Below are positions 1-12,700 of a DNA stretch of 64,000 nucleotides, piece by piece. The position numbers and the translations under genes were made by a program. This DNA is from Allodiplogaster sudhausi. Taxonomy: Eukaryota; Nematoda; Chromadorea; Rhabditida; Diplogasteridae. Numbering within the stretch: the stretch's first letter is position 1; every line of letters begins with the position of its first letter. The DNA lies in NCBI GenBank assembly GCA_945643635.1, contig CALZFC010000027.1:1773501-1837500 (forward strand). Reading direction: 5' to 3'. The notes beneath the pieces are model-generated. The model ran no database searches, was not told where the DNA came from, and saw only the letters and a program-made list of their open reading frames with translations.

Positions 1-184
1 GGACGCGTCGCGTCACGCGCTGCGTGCGCTTGCCATAGCTTTAAAAATTAAATGATTCGTCTTAATTAAATTTCATTCATTCATTTAATTTTTTGTTAAA
101 TGATACATTCATTGGTTCTCCAAATCACTTGTCCACAATTTAACCGTTGTACAGAAACGGAGCAAAATGGTATGAGAAAGTAGC
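1..184. other. AT-rich flank, nothing recognised
   Basis: AT-rich sequence left of the fold-back element. No open reading frame, RNA gene or repeat could be supported here. Confidence 0.5.
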
Positions 185-1592
185 TACATATGACGCGATT
201 TGCGAGAGAATCAAAATGCATCAAAGCGGCCGCGGACATAGCCAAAATCGACCAGCTTGTATTTTTTTCAAAAGTTCCTTATAGGTGCTTTCTGATACAA
301 GGAATCGATTGGAATGGTCTGGAAGTCGGAAAATGTCTTGTTCGTTTGCTATGACGGCTTGAATCATGGTTCTCGCAGCGCAAGGAGGCGAGTTGGATGC
401 ACGTTTGACGTCACTACGCCGCGATCTGTTGTGATATAGAAACGAAATTTACACCGTAATAGCAAATATATTGTCCTAAATAATAAAAAAAGAAAAATGT
501 GAAAATTTCCAAATTTAAGTGTTTTATAGACTTTAATGTTTGAGGGAGCATAGTAAAAGCAATACTCATTTTACAAGAACCGGACCTACACGGTTGAATA
601 GAGCATGAAAATAGCTTTCGAACGAACTATTGGATTGTGAAAACTTAGGAGCTCTTTGATGTTTCCTGATCGATTATCCCGATGTGCCTGCACAAATCGC
701 CACATCGAAATCATTTCCCTGCGTCCAAACGTACACCAGAAGAAAGAGCATAAAATTTTCTACAGAGTGAACCCCTTTCAATAAAATTCCAAGTCTTCGG
801 TATTTTGTTATAAGTCATATAATTAGGGCCGGTAGTGTAACACATTGCGCCCAAATATTAATCTTTTTTTTAGTTTATTCGAATTAGAATATTCCAATTA
901 TTTTTTGAGCGCCTTTCCTTGAAGAATTGTTATAAACAGATGCCCTATTCTTTTAACTTGTAACAAAATATCTTACCCTTGGAATATTTCAGTTCAGAGC
1001 AAATTTCACGCTCTTTCTTCTTGTGTATGTTTCGACTCGCGAAAAAAATCTTGAGGTGCCTTTTTTTATTCCGCGGGCGTTCAGATTTGTACAGGACATC
1101 GGGATAATCGATCAGGAAACATCAAAGAGTTCCTAAGTTTTCAAAACCCAATAGTTCGTTCGAAAGATATTTTCATTCTCTATTCAACCGTGTAGGTTAG
1201 GTTCTGGTAAAATGAGTATTGCTTTTACTATGCTCCCTCAAACATTAATGTCTATAATACACATAAATTTGGAAATTTTCACTTTTCCTTTCATTCGTTA
1301 TTTAGAGCAATATCTTAACTATTATGGTGCAAAATTTCGTTTCTATATCTCAACAAGGTGCGGCGCAGTGACCTCAAACGTGCGTCCAACTCGCCTCCCA
1401 GCGCGGCGAGCCCTACAATTCAAGCCGTCATAGCAAACGAATATGGCATTTTCAGACTTCCAGACCATCTCCAATCGATTCCTCGTATCAGAAATCATAA
1501 ATAAGGAACTTTTGAGCAAAATCCAGGATGGTCGATTTTGGCTATGTCCGCGGCCTTTTTGATTCTCTCGCAAATCGCGTCATATTCGTTTA
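185..1592. mobile_element. Fold-back element with about 0.5-kb inverted arms
   Basis: Bases from about 185 to 690 reappear, reverse-complemented, from about 1590 down to 1090. The outer ends share a stretch reading GACGCGATTTGCGAGAG. The inner ends share a stretch reading TGATCGATTATCCCGATG. By eye the arms differ at roughly one base in eight to ten, so the element is not young. About 400 bases of unique AT-rich spacer lie between the arms. No transposase frame is visible; short open frames on both strands inside the arms are mirror images of each other. This architecture fits a non-autonomous DNA transposon of the fold-back or long-TIR class. A clear target-site duplication was not found. 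Confidence 0.75.
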
Positions 1593-1704
1593 AATTGCCA
1601 CAAATTAGGCCATTTAGGAGAGTGCCCTTTCCTGTTTGTATCTACATACAAATCTGGGTCATCTTTTTTAGACAGCAAGCAAGAAGGTATGCTCAAGGGG
1701 TTAG

Positions 1705-2200
1705 CTTGCTAGTATTATGTTGATATGTCCACGATTGTATCTATCTACCCCTTCATCAGTATCCTCTTCACCCACCGGGCACACAGTGCCTGATTGTGGA
1801 ATACACTTGCACGGAGGGTACCCCCTTCCGGTTTGAGAGAATTTTGGTGCGTCGAACTGTAAATTTCTTAAGTTTTCCACAATCGTATTGTGTGACACAA
1901 AAGGAACGGAACTTCAAAATCATTAGCGAAGGTGAAATTGCTGGCAAATTGCCAGTTGCCAGAATTTTCAAATTAATGACCACATATTACGGTAACTTTT
2001 GGAGGGAGTTGCCTAAATTTTCAAATTAATGACCACATATTACGGTAACTTTTGGAGGGAGTTTAAATCACTTCGATCGATGCATTTGGAGGAGAGCTAT
2101 ATGCTTTGCCTAGCCGCGACGCATGAAACGGGCGCAACGCGGATTTGGTGTGCTCTCAAACCGGAAGAATTTGTATGACCAGTACCCTCCGTGCACTTGT
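1705..2200. repeat. Degenerate short repeats beside a loose exon
   Basis: A unit of about 50 bp, containing ATGACCACATATTACGG, occurs twice in tandem at about 1964-2013 and 2015-2063. A second pair is inverted: the segment with CACGGAGGGTAC and CCGGTTTGAGAG at 1810-1840 reappears reversed at 2150-2200. No gene is supported in this stretch. It looks like a rearranged or locally duplicated remnant. Confidence 0.5.
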
Positions 2201-2230
2201 AAACCCCATCATCAGAGTACCAGACTTTAC

Positions 2231-2354
2231 CTGCCCGATGGTGAGATGCACGTTGCATGCTCGCTTCACGTCACTCGATGTCACCACACAGAAGGAGCCC
2301 TTCTCGATCTTGAACGCCTTCTTCGAGATGCTCTCGCCGGGGCCGCGTGGTCGG
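2231..2354 (-). CDS. Candidate exon, unknown protein
   Basis: On the minus strand an acceptor-like TTGTAG at 2355-2360 is followed by 124 bases with an open frame encoding a segment that includes KKAFKIEKGSFCVV and KRACNVHLTIGQ. It ends at a good donor, CAG|GTAAAG. The composition is protein-like and GC-rich, unlike its flanks. It could be a further 3' exon of the RING1-like gene, if the exon starting at 3130 is spliced at a phase-2 donor instead of running to the stop at 2762. I recognise no family. The sequence between it and 2762 holds a dispersed repeat. Confidence 0.4.
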
Positions 2355-2609
2355 CTACAACACATAATAATGATCAAAGATCAGAGATCAATGATCAAGT
2401 AATCGTTTCAAACGTCATATTTTTTTGAAAATCAATCTACATACTTGGCTACATACAAACCTCTTTTAAACCGTACCATATCAATAATCTCTCCTCTTCT
2501 CTCTCCTAATACACACTCTGCCTTCACATGTCCCCTTGGTTCTCTCATTGTAAGTCTCTCATCGTCTACCACCTGCACGACTCCACGGACTCCACTACCT
2601 CTACACAGG

Positions 2610-2776
2610 GAATAAAAGCCAATGTCGAGGACCCAGATAATTAGGATGGGGAGCGAGGTATTGGGCCCGGAAACCAGAGTGGGTTTGCAGTATCTGCCTG
2701 ATATTACTCAAAAACATGGTGGGGTATGGCTTCGGGGAGGCCCAAAATCAGGGTGGGTCTGTCAAATCGACAGCAG
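2610..2776 (+). repeat. Dispersed repeat, copy A
   Basis: This 165-bp segment contains GGACCCAGATAATTAGGATG, CTCAAAAACATGGTGGGGTA and GGCCCAAAATCAGGGTGGG. It matches, in inverse orientation, the segment at 10815-10990 and its copy at about 24600-24775. One end of all copies is near a small palindrome of the type CTGTCGATTCGACAG. The stop codon used in the RING1-like gene model (2762-2764) lies at this end of the repeat, so the repeat may have supplied the present C-terminus. Confidence 0.75.
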
Positions 2777-3589
2777 CACCTCTATTCCCCTGCCTCTACA
2801 ACACATGGCTAACTTGGCGTTCGCCGTTGTTGTCGTTGGACTGGTTAGCGGTACGCCTCGATGGCGACACGAGCACGAGCCCTGACGCGGCGGCGGCGGC
2901 GGGGCGCCGGCTGATTTTGGCGTTGTTGTTGTTGCTGCGGCCGCCGCTCCAGCCGGCGGATTGGAAGCGTATCCTCGGATGCGAGGGTCGGCCGCGAGTA
3001 GTCGCGGCGACGGACGCGAGTCCTCAGGCATGGGCGGCAGAATGGCAGCGTTCGCCGCGTGGCGCGCTTCGATTGCGCTGTCCGAGTCCGACGACTTTTG
3101 ACTACTGCGAGCAGAAGAGGCGGCGCGTGCCTGCAAAAAAGAAATCATTGATTTTCATTCATTTATTTACCGCAGTTTTATAACGGAGGACGAGGCTATA
3201 AATTACTAATTAAAGTCCCCATGGGCCTCCAATTAGGCTATTTTCTTTGACATTCTCTAACAAATCGAGAATATACATACATATCTCCAACCAAGGTATT
3301 CCTTTGTAACTGAACATCCTCAACAAACGTGAATATATTAAACGCCAATCAATCAATCAATTGAATCGATCATGGATGATCTCAGGATACGGTAGGTGTG
3401 AAGACATCGAGTCGTACCTTCTCCCTTATCCTCCTTTCTCTCCTCTCCTTCTGCGCCAGCGTTGGCTTGCCGACCACGACACCAGCCGAGGAGGACGATG
3501 CGCCATTTCCCTCTGGCTGTTGCGAGCCGACAGACGCTTGAATAGTGATCATTGATAATTGTTTGTCAATATTGAATCTTCTGGAACTA

Positions 3590-3662
<73 letters not shown>

Positions 3663-5061
3663 AGACTTGGAACGATAAAAAAATTTGTTCGTCAAAATAG
3701 CACATACACGTTGGCGACGTCGATTTGGTGGGTGCGACTGCGGCTGCTACCGTACTCGTTGAGGGTACTGCACTTGAGGGTGGTACAGTAGCTACAGTAT
3801 CCAAACCGGGGAGGCTGCTGTTGTTGCTACTGCTGCTGGCTACGTTGCTCATCTCCACGCGCACCTTGCGCTTCCCGACCATGTGCACAAGGTCGCCGAG
3901 GGTGCGTGGCTGCTCGTGAACCGAGCGGCGCCCGACGACGGCGGATGGAGCCGTGGAGGCGGCGGCGGCGGAGGAACTACCGGCAGCGACTCCGCTCTTT
4001 GATGTCGAAGGTGCAGAAGACGAAGACGTCGGGATGTTGGCAAGGACCGGCATCTGAAATGGGCTCTATTTTTTAAGGTTTTTAAATACATTTTGGTAGC
4101 ATGGTCAAAGTACTTTTCACATTGATATAATGTGCCTTTTCCTTCATTTTGTTAAATTGATGTAACAGTATACTTTCTTTACTATAAATGAGCAAATTAC
4201 GGGTTTGTTTTGTTCAATAAATTCTTCTGACATTCTTGACTTCCGCGTATGACATCTTCCTCGTCGTCTCAATCCGCGATCGTTTCGCGATGAACGCGAG
4301 ACTCTCGGCGATTTCGATGGCGCGCGCCTTGTCCTCGTCGCGCTCGAGTCTCGCGCCCGCCACTGGCGCGAGGACGGGTCGGCGCGCGCGAGCTGCTGCC
4401 GCCGCGCGCTCCTCCTTAGAGGGAGGATTTCTTCTTTAAATATTTTCTTTTTAATATGCACGTATCCGACAATGAGCAACAGTTATTCTTCTTCTTCTTT
4501 TTTTGCTCTTTAAACCTTCTTCACCTTCTACACATTTAATATTTATGTATCTGAGAAGTATGAAGAAGAAGAGTTGTCAAGAGAAAGGGAAAGAGAATCA
4601 ATTTGACAGCAGAAAAGAAGTGATACGTTATTGCTTTAGACATCAGACGCCAGTTCACACTTCTCTGTGTTTTATGTTGCTAGCTGGCCAAACCTCACGC
4701 TGGCCAAACCTCAAGCTTCTTCTGCGCGAGTGGCGCCAGAATGGAGATGCCGCGTGATGCGCGGCTAGTTGAAGGCTCGTCAGAGTTGGTCTAAAAGTCA
4801 GAGTTGGTCTAAAAGTTAGAGTTGGTCTAAAAGTCAGAGTTGGTCTAAAAGTTAGAGTTGGTCTAAAAGTTAGAGTTGGTCTAAAAGTTAGAGTTGGTCT
4901 AAAAGTTAGAGTTGGTCTAAAAGTCAGAGTTGGTCTAAAAGTTAGAGTTGGTCTAAAAGTTAGAGTTGGTCTAAAAGTTAGAGTTGTTCTAAAAGCATTA
5001 AAATATTATCAATGTGCACGCTAAAGAAAAGGCACTTTGAACAACTAGAGAAAAGGAAATA

Positions 5062-5103
<42 letters not shown>

Positions 5104-8100
5104 CTTTAAAAATAGCATAGCAGATTTATCAATTTGTTAATTCATAAAAATTGGAATTACAATTTGAAAAAAAAACTGACACTGCTCGTAGTCGTTGTGC
5201 TGCTCGCTGGCGATTCTCTCTGCCTCGATGCGCCCTCACGCCGATGAACAAAGGACACTTTCTGCAAGGAGAACTTCGGTCCGTCTTTTGGGAGCCGCTC
5301 AAATTTTTGCGCGAAATTTTAAAAAAAAACTCACCTTGAGAGCGCTGTTGTTGTCTGCTGTGGATGACACTCCGGTAGCATCGGCGGATGTCTAGAATAG
5401 TAAACTTACTGGTACAACTTTTTTGTACTATTTTAAAGTTTAGTAATAATCTTCATGCTGTTAATTAGTAAGCCAAATACTCCACCTTGGCCGTCTTCTC
5501 AAGCAGCATTCTCTCCTTCGAAGAAGACAACCGGCAAACTCTTCCCTTTCCGTTCCTCTGCACCATTCTGATTCGCCGTTCACTGCGCGCACTCTTCACA
5601 CTCCTTCTGAAGCCACTCGCGACATGATAGGCCTGAAAAGAAACAAAATAATAATATTATTTAAATTCAAAAATGAATTTTTTTTTTCCAAATTCAAGCA
5701 GAATTAACTGTGCTTTAACTTATGTAAGAATAACAACAAAAATGCCTACTGTAAATTAGTTATGCAGGATAAATATTCAAGAAGGAAATGAAATAAAACT
5801 ACCGTAAGGAAACGAAATTTTAAAAAAGGTACAGTACCTTCTGAACGAGACGACGCGTTAGCTTCATGAAACGTTCGCGTTCTTCGGAAAACTTGCGCAT
5901 CAGCTCCACACGCATATGCCCTGAACATCATTTACAGTATACCCGCACCGTTAAAGCACGTACGCAGCTGGCTTGGCAGTTCTTTAGTTACGTTAGTCAA
6001 CACAAATACATTTCTTTTTTAAGGAAAGATCCGAAAGGATATTCTTTTCTTGTGAAATCACAAAAAGATTCACTTTTCTTCGTCAGCTTGTCGTCGCTGT
6101 CCAGAATGGCGAGATCTGCTGAGGGAAACTCGAGCATCACGGGCGAGATGATGCAGTGCAGCTAAAAGAAGAAAAGAAAAACAAATAAAAAAGGAAGTGA
6201 TATACAATAGAATAAATTTGGTAATTTTTTTTAAAATATATAAATTCATTACGCCCCTTCTACTAAATAATCAAGCCAAGAATTCAAAAGGAAACTTTTT
6301 TTACAAATGAATTAAATCTTAATTAAGTTAATCCTCTTCGTAAATAGTCTGACCAAGAATTCAGATCAGAAACTAACAAAATGGCGCAGAAACTCGAGAT
6401 TGTTGTCCTTGCACAGCTTATCGAGAATGAAGCGCTGGAGATGGCCGACTACAAAAGGAGATTATAACATATAGGCAATACGTCTATACCTTACCATCCA
6501 ACTTAATATATATTTTTATACTTAGCAACAATAAATATAAATTCGACATTTTCTTTCCACTCGCTTTATGGGAGGGAGTTCATGTTAGTTTAAGTGTTTT
6601 CTGATGCGGTGACAACCAAAATTTTGCAATCTATCATGTTGCAAGTAAATCTTTTAAGTGATATTTTAAATAAATATGTTTAAAAAGAACTCGTCAAGAT
6701 CTTCGTCCAAAAAAAAAGACTGACTTCTCGTCTCCGGCGGTAGCATGAGGTAGATGGGCTTGAGTAGCTGCTTGGGTAGATGGATGCGATCGTTGGGGAA
6801 GATGTGGTCGGGCAGGACGCACAGACGGATACAGCGAGGGATGTCAGAGGAGCTGGAAGAGGATGGCGTAGCTGCTAGCGCCGCTTCTTTCCGCACCGCA
6901 CACTTCATGCCGAATGTCACGGGAGGCAACGGCTGCAGGCGCTCGAACTGGAAAAGGAAAAAGTTACATTATAATTAATTAATTAAGCAATTAATTAATT
7001 TTAATTAGGGAATAAATAAATAAACGAATATATAAAGCAACACTTATGCATCTGTTTCTCTCTGGTTACAAAATGGATGTCAAAAAAAGTGAGTGGAGCC
7101 CATTGTAGAATATCATGAGCTGACGATCACTCTTACGGTAATAAGAGAGAGTCTTACCGGTCCTGGTAGCGCGACCGATCGCTCTTCGACTTCTTTCGTC
7201 GGGTCGCGCAGCCGAACACCGACTAGGCGAGTGGGAGGAAATACCTGTAGGAAAGAGCAAGGAGAATACTACTTACTTCCATTATTAGACTTCATTATTA
7301 GGCAGTTGCTTATGGCACACGAAATTAATACATACTTCAGTTTTTATTTCAATGTGTCATCACCACAAAATATATGTAGGAATGTTCGCATATTAACCAC
7401 CATGCAACCAACAAAAAAAAAAAACTTTTTTTAGTGTACCTGTTGTACTTGTTGCGGCGCACCGTATACAGCAGTAGTGCCTGGTGCAGAATGCGGAAAG
7501 GCCTGAGGCGGTGGCGGGGGGAAGATTGGAACGGCTGCTGGCTGTGGAACTATCGTTGGCTGGCCAGGTGGCTCTTGACTTGGCCTTGACTGAGAGGTCG
7601 TCGTCGTCGCTACCGTATCTGATGGCCTTGACTTGGGTGGCGCCATGGCTAATGGCATCGCCTTGAGCTCTTCCTGGGTCGGCTTGTGAGATGCTGCTGG
7701 AAGTGGGACTAGGATACTGCCTGGGGCTGCTGCTTGCGCGATGCCCTCTTCTTGCTTAGTCGTCCTTTGTAGGCCTCCTCTGATTACTGCGACGGGTAGC
7801 ATGAGTGGAGATGGCGTCACTCCGCCACTCGGGGATGACGTCACCGCGATACTCGGAGATGACGTCACTCCACCACCTGCGTCCACACCCTCCATCTCCA
7901 GTTGAGGCATGTCGTCATCCTGCTGCGCGGCGCCCTCGGGTGCGTCCTCTGCGCTCAACAGGGGCGGTGGCGCGGCGGCGGCTGCGGCGGGGGCCACCGG
8001 AGCGACACCAGCGTCCGAGCCTGAGGCGCCTCCCTGTTGCTGGAGACTCGACACCGGCGTCCGAATCGCCGTCGTCAGCTGAGTGGTGTCAGGCAGACGC

Positions 8101-9484
8101 GGAGGAGGAGGAGGAGGAGGCATCATCTGCAAAAACATGCCATTTGCCTTGTGACTTCCCAAACATAACTACCAAAATATAGCTCATCTTTAATACAATT
8201 ACTGCTAATGACACAACATTGTTATCAGATATACATTCGAGTAAATATATTCGAAAAGTAAGCAAGCGGAATGAATCTTTTGAGCAACTCTACTCGCCTG
8301 ATGGAGTTGCTGGAATGGTGGTGGATCTCGCGAAGAGCCAGCAAAGCCAGGAGTCATAGGGCCGGGCATAAAAGGAATAGGCTGCCTCTGATACTGCTGC
8401 TGGCCACCGATGTGTGCCATCATTGGAAAGGCGGCTTGCGGCATGCCTGGCTGGGAAGGAGAAGCAGTCAAGGATGAAGCTGCTGCTCCGCCACTCGCCG
8501 CTGGATGCAGTGGCTGCCGATGCATCATTGTCTGCAAATTTCACAATGACTACATATTTAAATTAAAGTTGTTGTTTTTTAAACCTTTTTTGTTGTTGTT
8601 GAAAGTATGCAACAAAAAAGACCAAGCGACAACATTCTAGAACAGGCCATATTTGTTTAAAAAAATTGAATTGGTTATAATATATTTGCTATTGAAACGT
8701 ACTGTAGTACAATACAATATATTCAGTTAAAACATTTTGGAAACCTTGAAATGTGTCTACAAAAGCAATTTTATTAATGAAATCGTATTGCAGAACAGTA
8801 CTACATACATATATACCTATCTAATATATTCTTGTTTGAAAAAAAAACAGACCGTCTGGCGTCCGGCAGTCAGTGTGGGTGTTGGTCCGGCGCGGGGGTT
8901 GTTGATATGGTAGCCGCCGGGAAGTTGTGGCGGCGGCTGGTGTGGCGCGACTGATTCCGTCATCATCGCTGACTGCATTGCGGCCGACCCGTACGACGCG
9001 ACAAGGCTCATGGAGGAGAGCGGCGGACGGAGTCCACCGCCAACCGTACCGGGGTGGGGCGAGGAGGATGACGATGTCGTCACTCCGTTCGTGCCGTTTA
9101 GTGGTCGGCTCGAGATGTTGTGAGCGAATGGGGAGAGTGTTGTCGAGTTCTGGGGTAGCTGGGGTTGAGGCTGAGGCTGTGGTTGTCTGGTGGCGTATTG
9201 TGGCTCTTTGTGGAATGTGGCTCCGGAAGATGGCGGTGGTGGAGAGCAGAGGAAGGTGGAGTGTTCTGAAGAAGAAGCCATCTGATCCACTGCTGATGCT
9301 GGCGGGCCTGCCAGCGGCGACCGCCCGATATTTCCGCGGCGTCCTTTCATGCTTTGGGGAGGAGGAGCGAGAGATGAAGAGGGTGAAGGAGAGGCGGAAG
9401 TCGCCTCCGCCGCGCCCGGCACCATTGACTGTGAGGACAGGCGAGCAGCAGCACGACGGCGCATCATCTGGAAGAGAGCAAGAG

Positions 9485-9533
<49 letters not shown>

Positions 9534-9722
9534 AGAGACGAGCAAGAGAAAAAATTGAGTGATAATGAGAGAAAAAGAGCGTTCAAAAAATAAGGACGGA
9601 CAGAGAGAGAGAGAGAGAGAAGGGGCAAAAAGAGAGAAAGAAAGAAAGTGAGAGCAAAGAAAGAGAGAAAGAATGAGAGAGAGAGAGAAAAAGAGAGAGA
9701 TAGAGAGAAAAAGAGAGAGAAG

Positions 9723-9754
<32 letters not shown>

Positions 9755-12700
9755 TGGAGAGAGAGAGAGAGACCTACCATATGGGCGCGGGCGGCTCGAA
9801 ACTTTGCCGCGCGTCGGATATCGGCGACCGAATTTCCGCCTCCACGAATTCTGCCGAGTCCGCCTGCGGCAGCCATTCGCTCCTTACGCCTTTCCAGTGG
9901 CGCCATGTCGGCTTCCTTGCGCTGGAAGAGGTAAAATAATAATATAAAAAATTAAAATTATTCAAAAAAAATATTTTTTTAACGTTAAAAAGCAACATTA
10001 CAGAACGGCAGAAAAAAAGAAGAAATAAATCACTCTGAAGAAAAAAATTACACATTTAGTATAAGCATAAGCACGAAGAATATGTGAAGGTGGATTTTAT
10101 GTAATGTAGATATTAATTAATTAATTGCTTAATTAATTACTTAATTAGTTAATTAATTACTTAATTATACTCACCGCTTTCCTCTCAACTGCACGCTCTT
10201 CGATGCTGGCGAGCTGGGCAATGAGCGTAGAATGTACTGTACTTGGTGAACGACTGCGAGGTGGTGCCTGACAGGTTCACTCATTGGGTTACGGTAGGAT
10301 CACGTTTTAGATGAACTACACATACATAAAAGAAAATAGATGAAATAAAGAAAAAAATAAGTCTTTTTTTGAAAAAAAAACATCAGGATACAAAAACACG
10401 CTAGAAATTTAATCATTTTCCGCTTTCTTCGAAAATGACATGTCATTCGTATTTTTTTATATCATCAAATGCAAATACTTTACATCGTTCCGCTTCTCTT
10501 ATTGCACAATCTTCTAATATCTACATCGTTTTCCTCCTCGTCTCTCGGCTTGTCTCGAGTGTTATGCTATTACGATTTTTAAGTGGTCAACAACAAAAAA
10601 ATTAAACTATTTATATCTATATGAATAATACCGTAATCAGGTCGCGAATGCCGAGACGTGTCTTGAGGTCGTCCGCGAGTGCGCGTCCAGGCCGGCCGTG
10701 TCGCGTGGCAAAGCGGCGTAGACGCGCCGTGGTCGCCGCCACTTCTCGGCCCGTCTTGCGACGCTCGCGAATCGCACGGTGTGTCTCTGGAATGAACTGG
10801 GCTGTGTCATGGTAAAAAAAGGTACTGTCGATTCGACAGACCCACTCTTATTTTGGGCCTCCCCAAAGCCCTACCCCATCATGTTTTTGAGCAACATTTA
10901 GGCAAAAACAGCTAACCCTCCCTGTTTTCCGGACCCAATACCTCAATCCCCACCCTAATCTTTCGGGTCCTCGACCGTGGCTTTTATTCTCTGGCTAAGG
11001 TTTTCGGGATGATGATCTCGTTCACCTCGATTTAACAAGGCGAACAGAATTACGCACAATGTTCATGAAACTCCTTTTCTTTCTTTCTTTCTTTATTTCA
11101 AATGGAGAAATAAATCCAAGATTTTGCGCGCATGTTCACCAGGGTTTTTCACAACCATCACGTTCACCACCTCTTCATACCTCGTGCAATTCTCGAGAAC
11201 GATGCGCCTGCCCGCGCAACCGCATCCTCATATGAGGGAATCAACGGAAGAGATGGATCTGGAATAGAGGAGGGAAAATGCAATATCAAAAGGTAAAAGG
11301 TGCTTACATTAGGTTAGCCGAAAAAAATTTTTCATAAAATAAATTTAGAAAAATAAAAAAATTAATAAAAAAAAAGTAGATGCACAACTCTCTCACCATC
11401 TTCGTCCTCCTCTTCTCTAGGCATGACCACGTCATTCAGGTCGAAACCGAGCTGGAAAATCATCGGAAGGAGTCAGTGTCAGAGTTAGAACACAATTTGC
11501 TACAGTATATGCTCAAACCGGGGGTACACTAACGTAGAATTAGACTTTTTGAAGACAAATTTTACTGACAAAACAAACCGTGACAATTTGTCCCGTCGGC
11601 AGCACAAATGAACTATTCGAGATAAATTGTAAAAAAAAAAAGAGAGAGAAAAAAAATGGAATAAAAGAGTACATTCGCAATGATGGCGTCGATGCGATGG
11701 TCGCGCGTGAGGCCGTGCGTCGGCGACATGAAAGCGTCGCAGACGGCGCAGTGGTAGTTGCCGGCCTCGATGCGGCCGAGGACGCACGCGAAGCAGAAGC
11801 GATGCATGCACAACTAGAGAAAGAAGGCATAGAGAGAGAGATGAAGGTCGTGTAGCATTCGGTAGTGAATATTTACAGGAAAAAAAGATTGTGAATATAT
11901 ATTCACAAGAAAAAAAATATATACTGTACATATTTAAATTTTGTTTGTTTGTTTTTTGTTTTTGCTGCTCGGTCGTACTGATAATATTGACTTTAAAAAA
12001 AATAGCAGAACATGAATAACAGAGGAAGAGAATATTCCGAAATCTTTCACAGTTATTACTGTATGGTAAAAGAAGGATAACGACGAATAAGAATGTTTAA
12101 AAAAAAAATTTTTTACCGGCGCAAAGGTCGCCTCGAACATGACACGATGGCAGATGGGGCATGCGAGATGCGAGCGGACGCGGTGGCGGACGCCGTCGAT
12201 GCCGGCGGCACGCAGGTCGCGCACAACGAGCGCACGCTGCTGCTTGCGACGACGACGGCGCAGCTTCTTGCTCTTGAAAAGGAAGGAAAGATTCAAAGTT
12301 CGCGCTCTTCAGAAGAAAGATTTGAAATTCTTGCACTTAATGAAAGAAAGATTAGAAATATCTTGCTCTTTAAAAAGAAAGATTAGATATTCTTGCTCTT
12401 AAAAAAGAAAGAAAATTAAAAAAAAAACAATATCAGCAATAAGTTTAATATTAATAATCCAAATGAAACATTAATTAAACGAAAAAGTCAACTATTCTTG
12501 ATTGTATACAATCACTTCCTCTTGGTCCTTTTAAATATAAACTGGCGATATATCAATTTCTTATTTAATGGTGTGCAGAAAGCCGAGATTTTTTTTTGCA
12601 ACAAACAATACTTGGCTGAATGAATACTTGAATACTATTCCCACCGGCACACAAGTAAAGAGGAATTTAAAAATGACCCAACAAGCGCAGTCAAAACAAA

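Larger units (their letters stand above)
8553..11224 (-). repeat. Source block of a 2.67-kb segmental duplication
   Basis: This block reappears in the same orientation at 22341-25006. It contains four complete exons of the RING1-like gene (10801, 10267, 9921 and 9467 series), 44 bases of the exon 11258-11181, all introns between them and the dispersed repeat at 10815-10990. The left limit is inside the intron after exon 9467-8853. The right limit is inside an exon. Because the exons around this copy join in phase, this is taken as the functional copy. Confidence 0.95.

Noticed and set aside
3382..4053. One continuous 223-aa frame on the minus strand
   Set aside because: It runs through an (AT)n microsatellite encoding Ile/Tyr repeats; splice sites at 3708 and 3536 remove this part and keep the frame.
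4776..4996. CRISPR-like array
   Set aside because: Repeats touch each other without unique spacers, and the context is a eukaryotic intron.
9349..9906. Long Arg/Glu-rich and Ser/Leu-rich frames over GA tracts
   Set aside because: They are translations of (GA)n or (CT)n runs, which stay open in several frames; the same applies at 23.3-23.7, 41.5-42.1, 55-57 and 58-64 kb.
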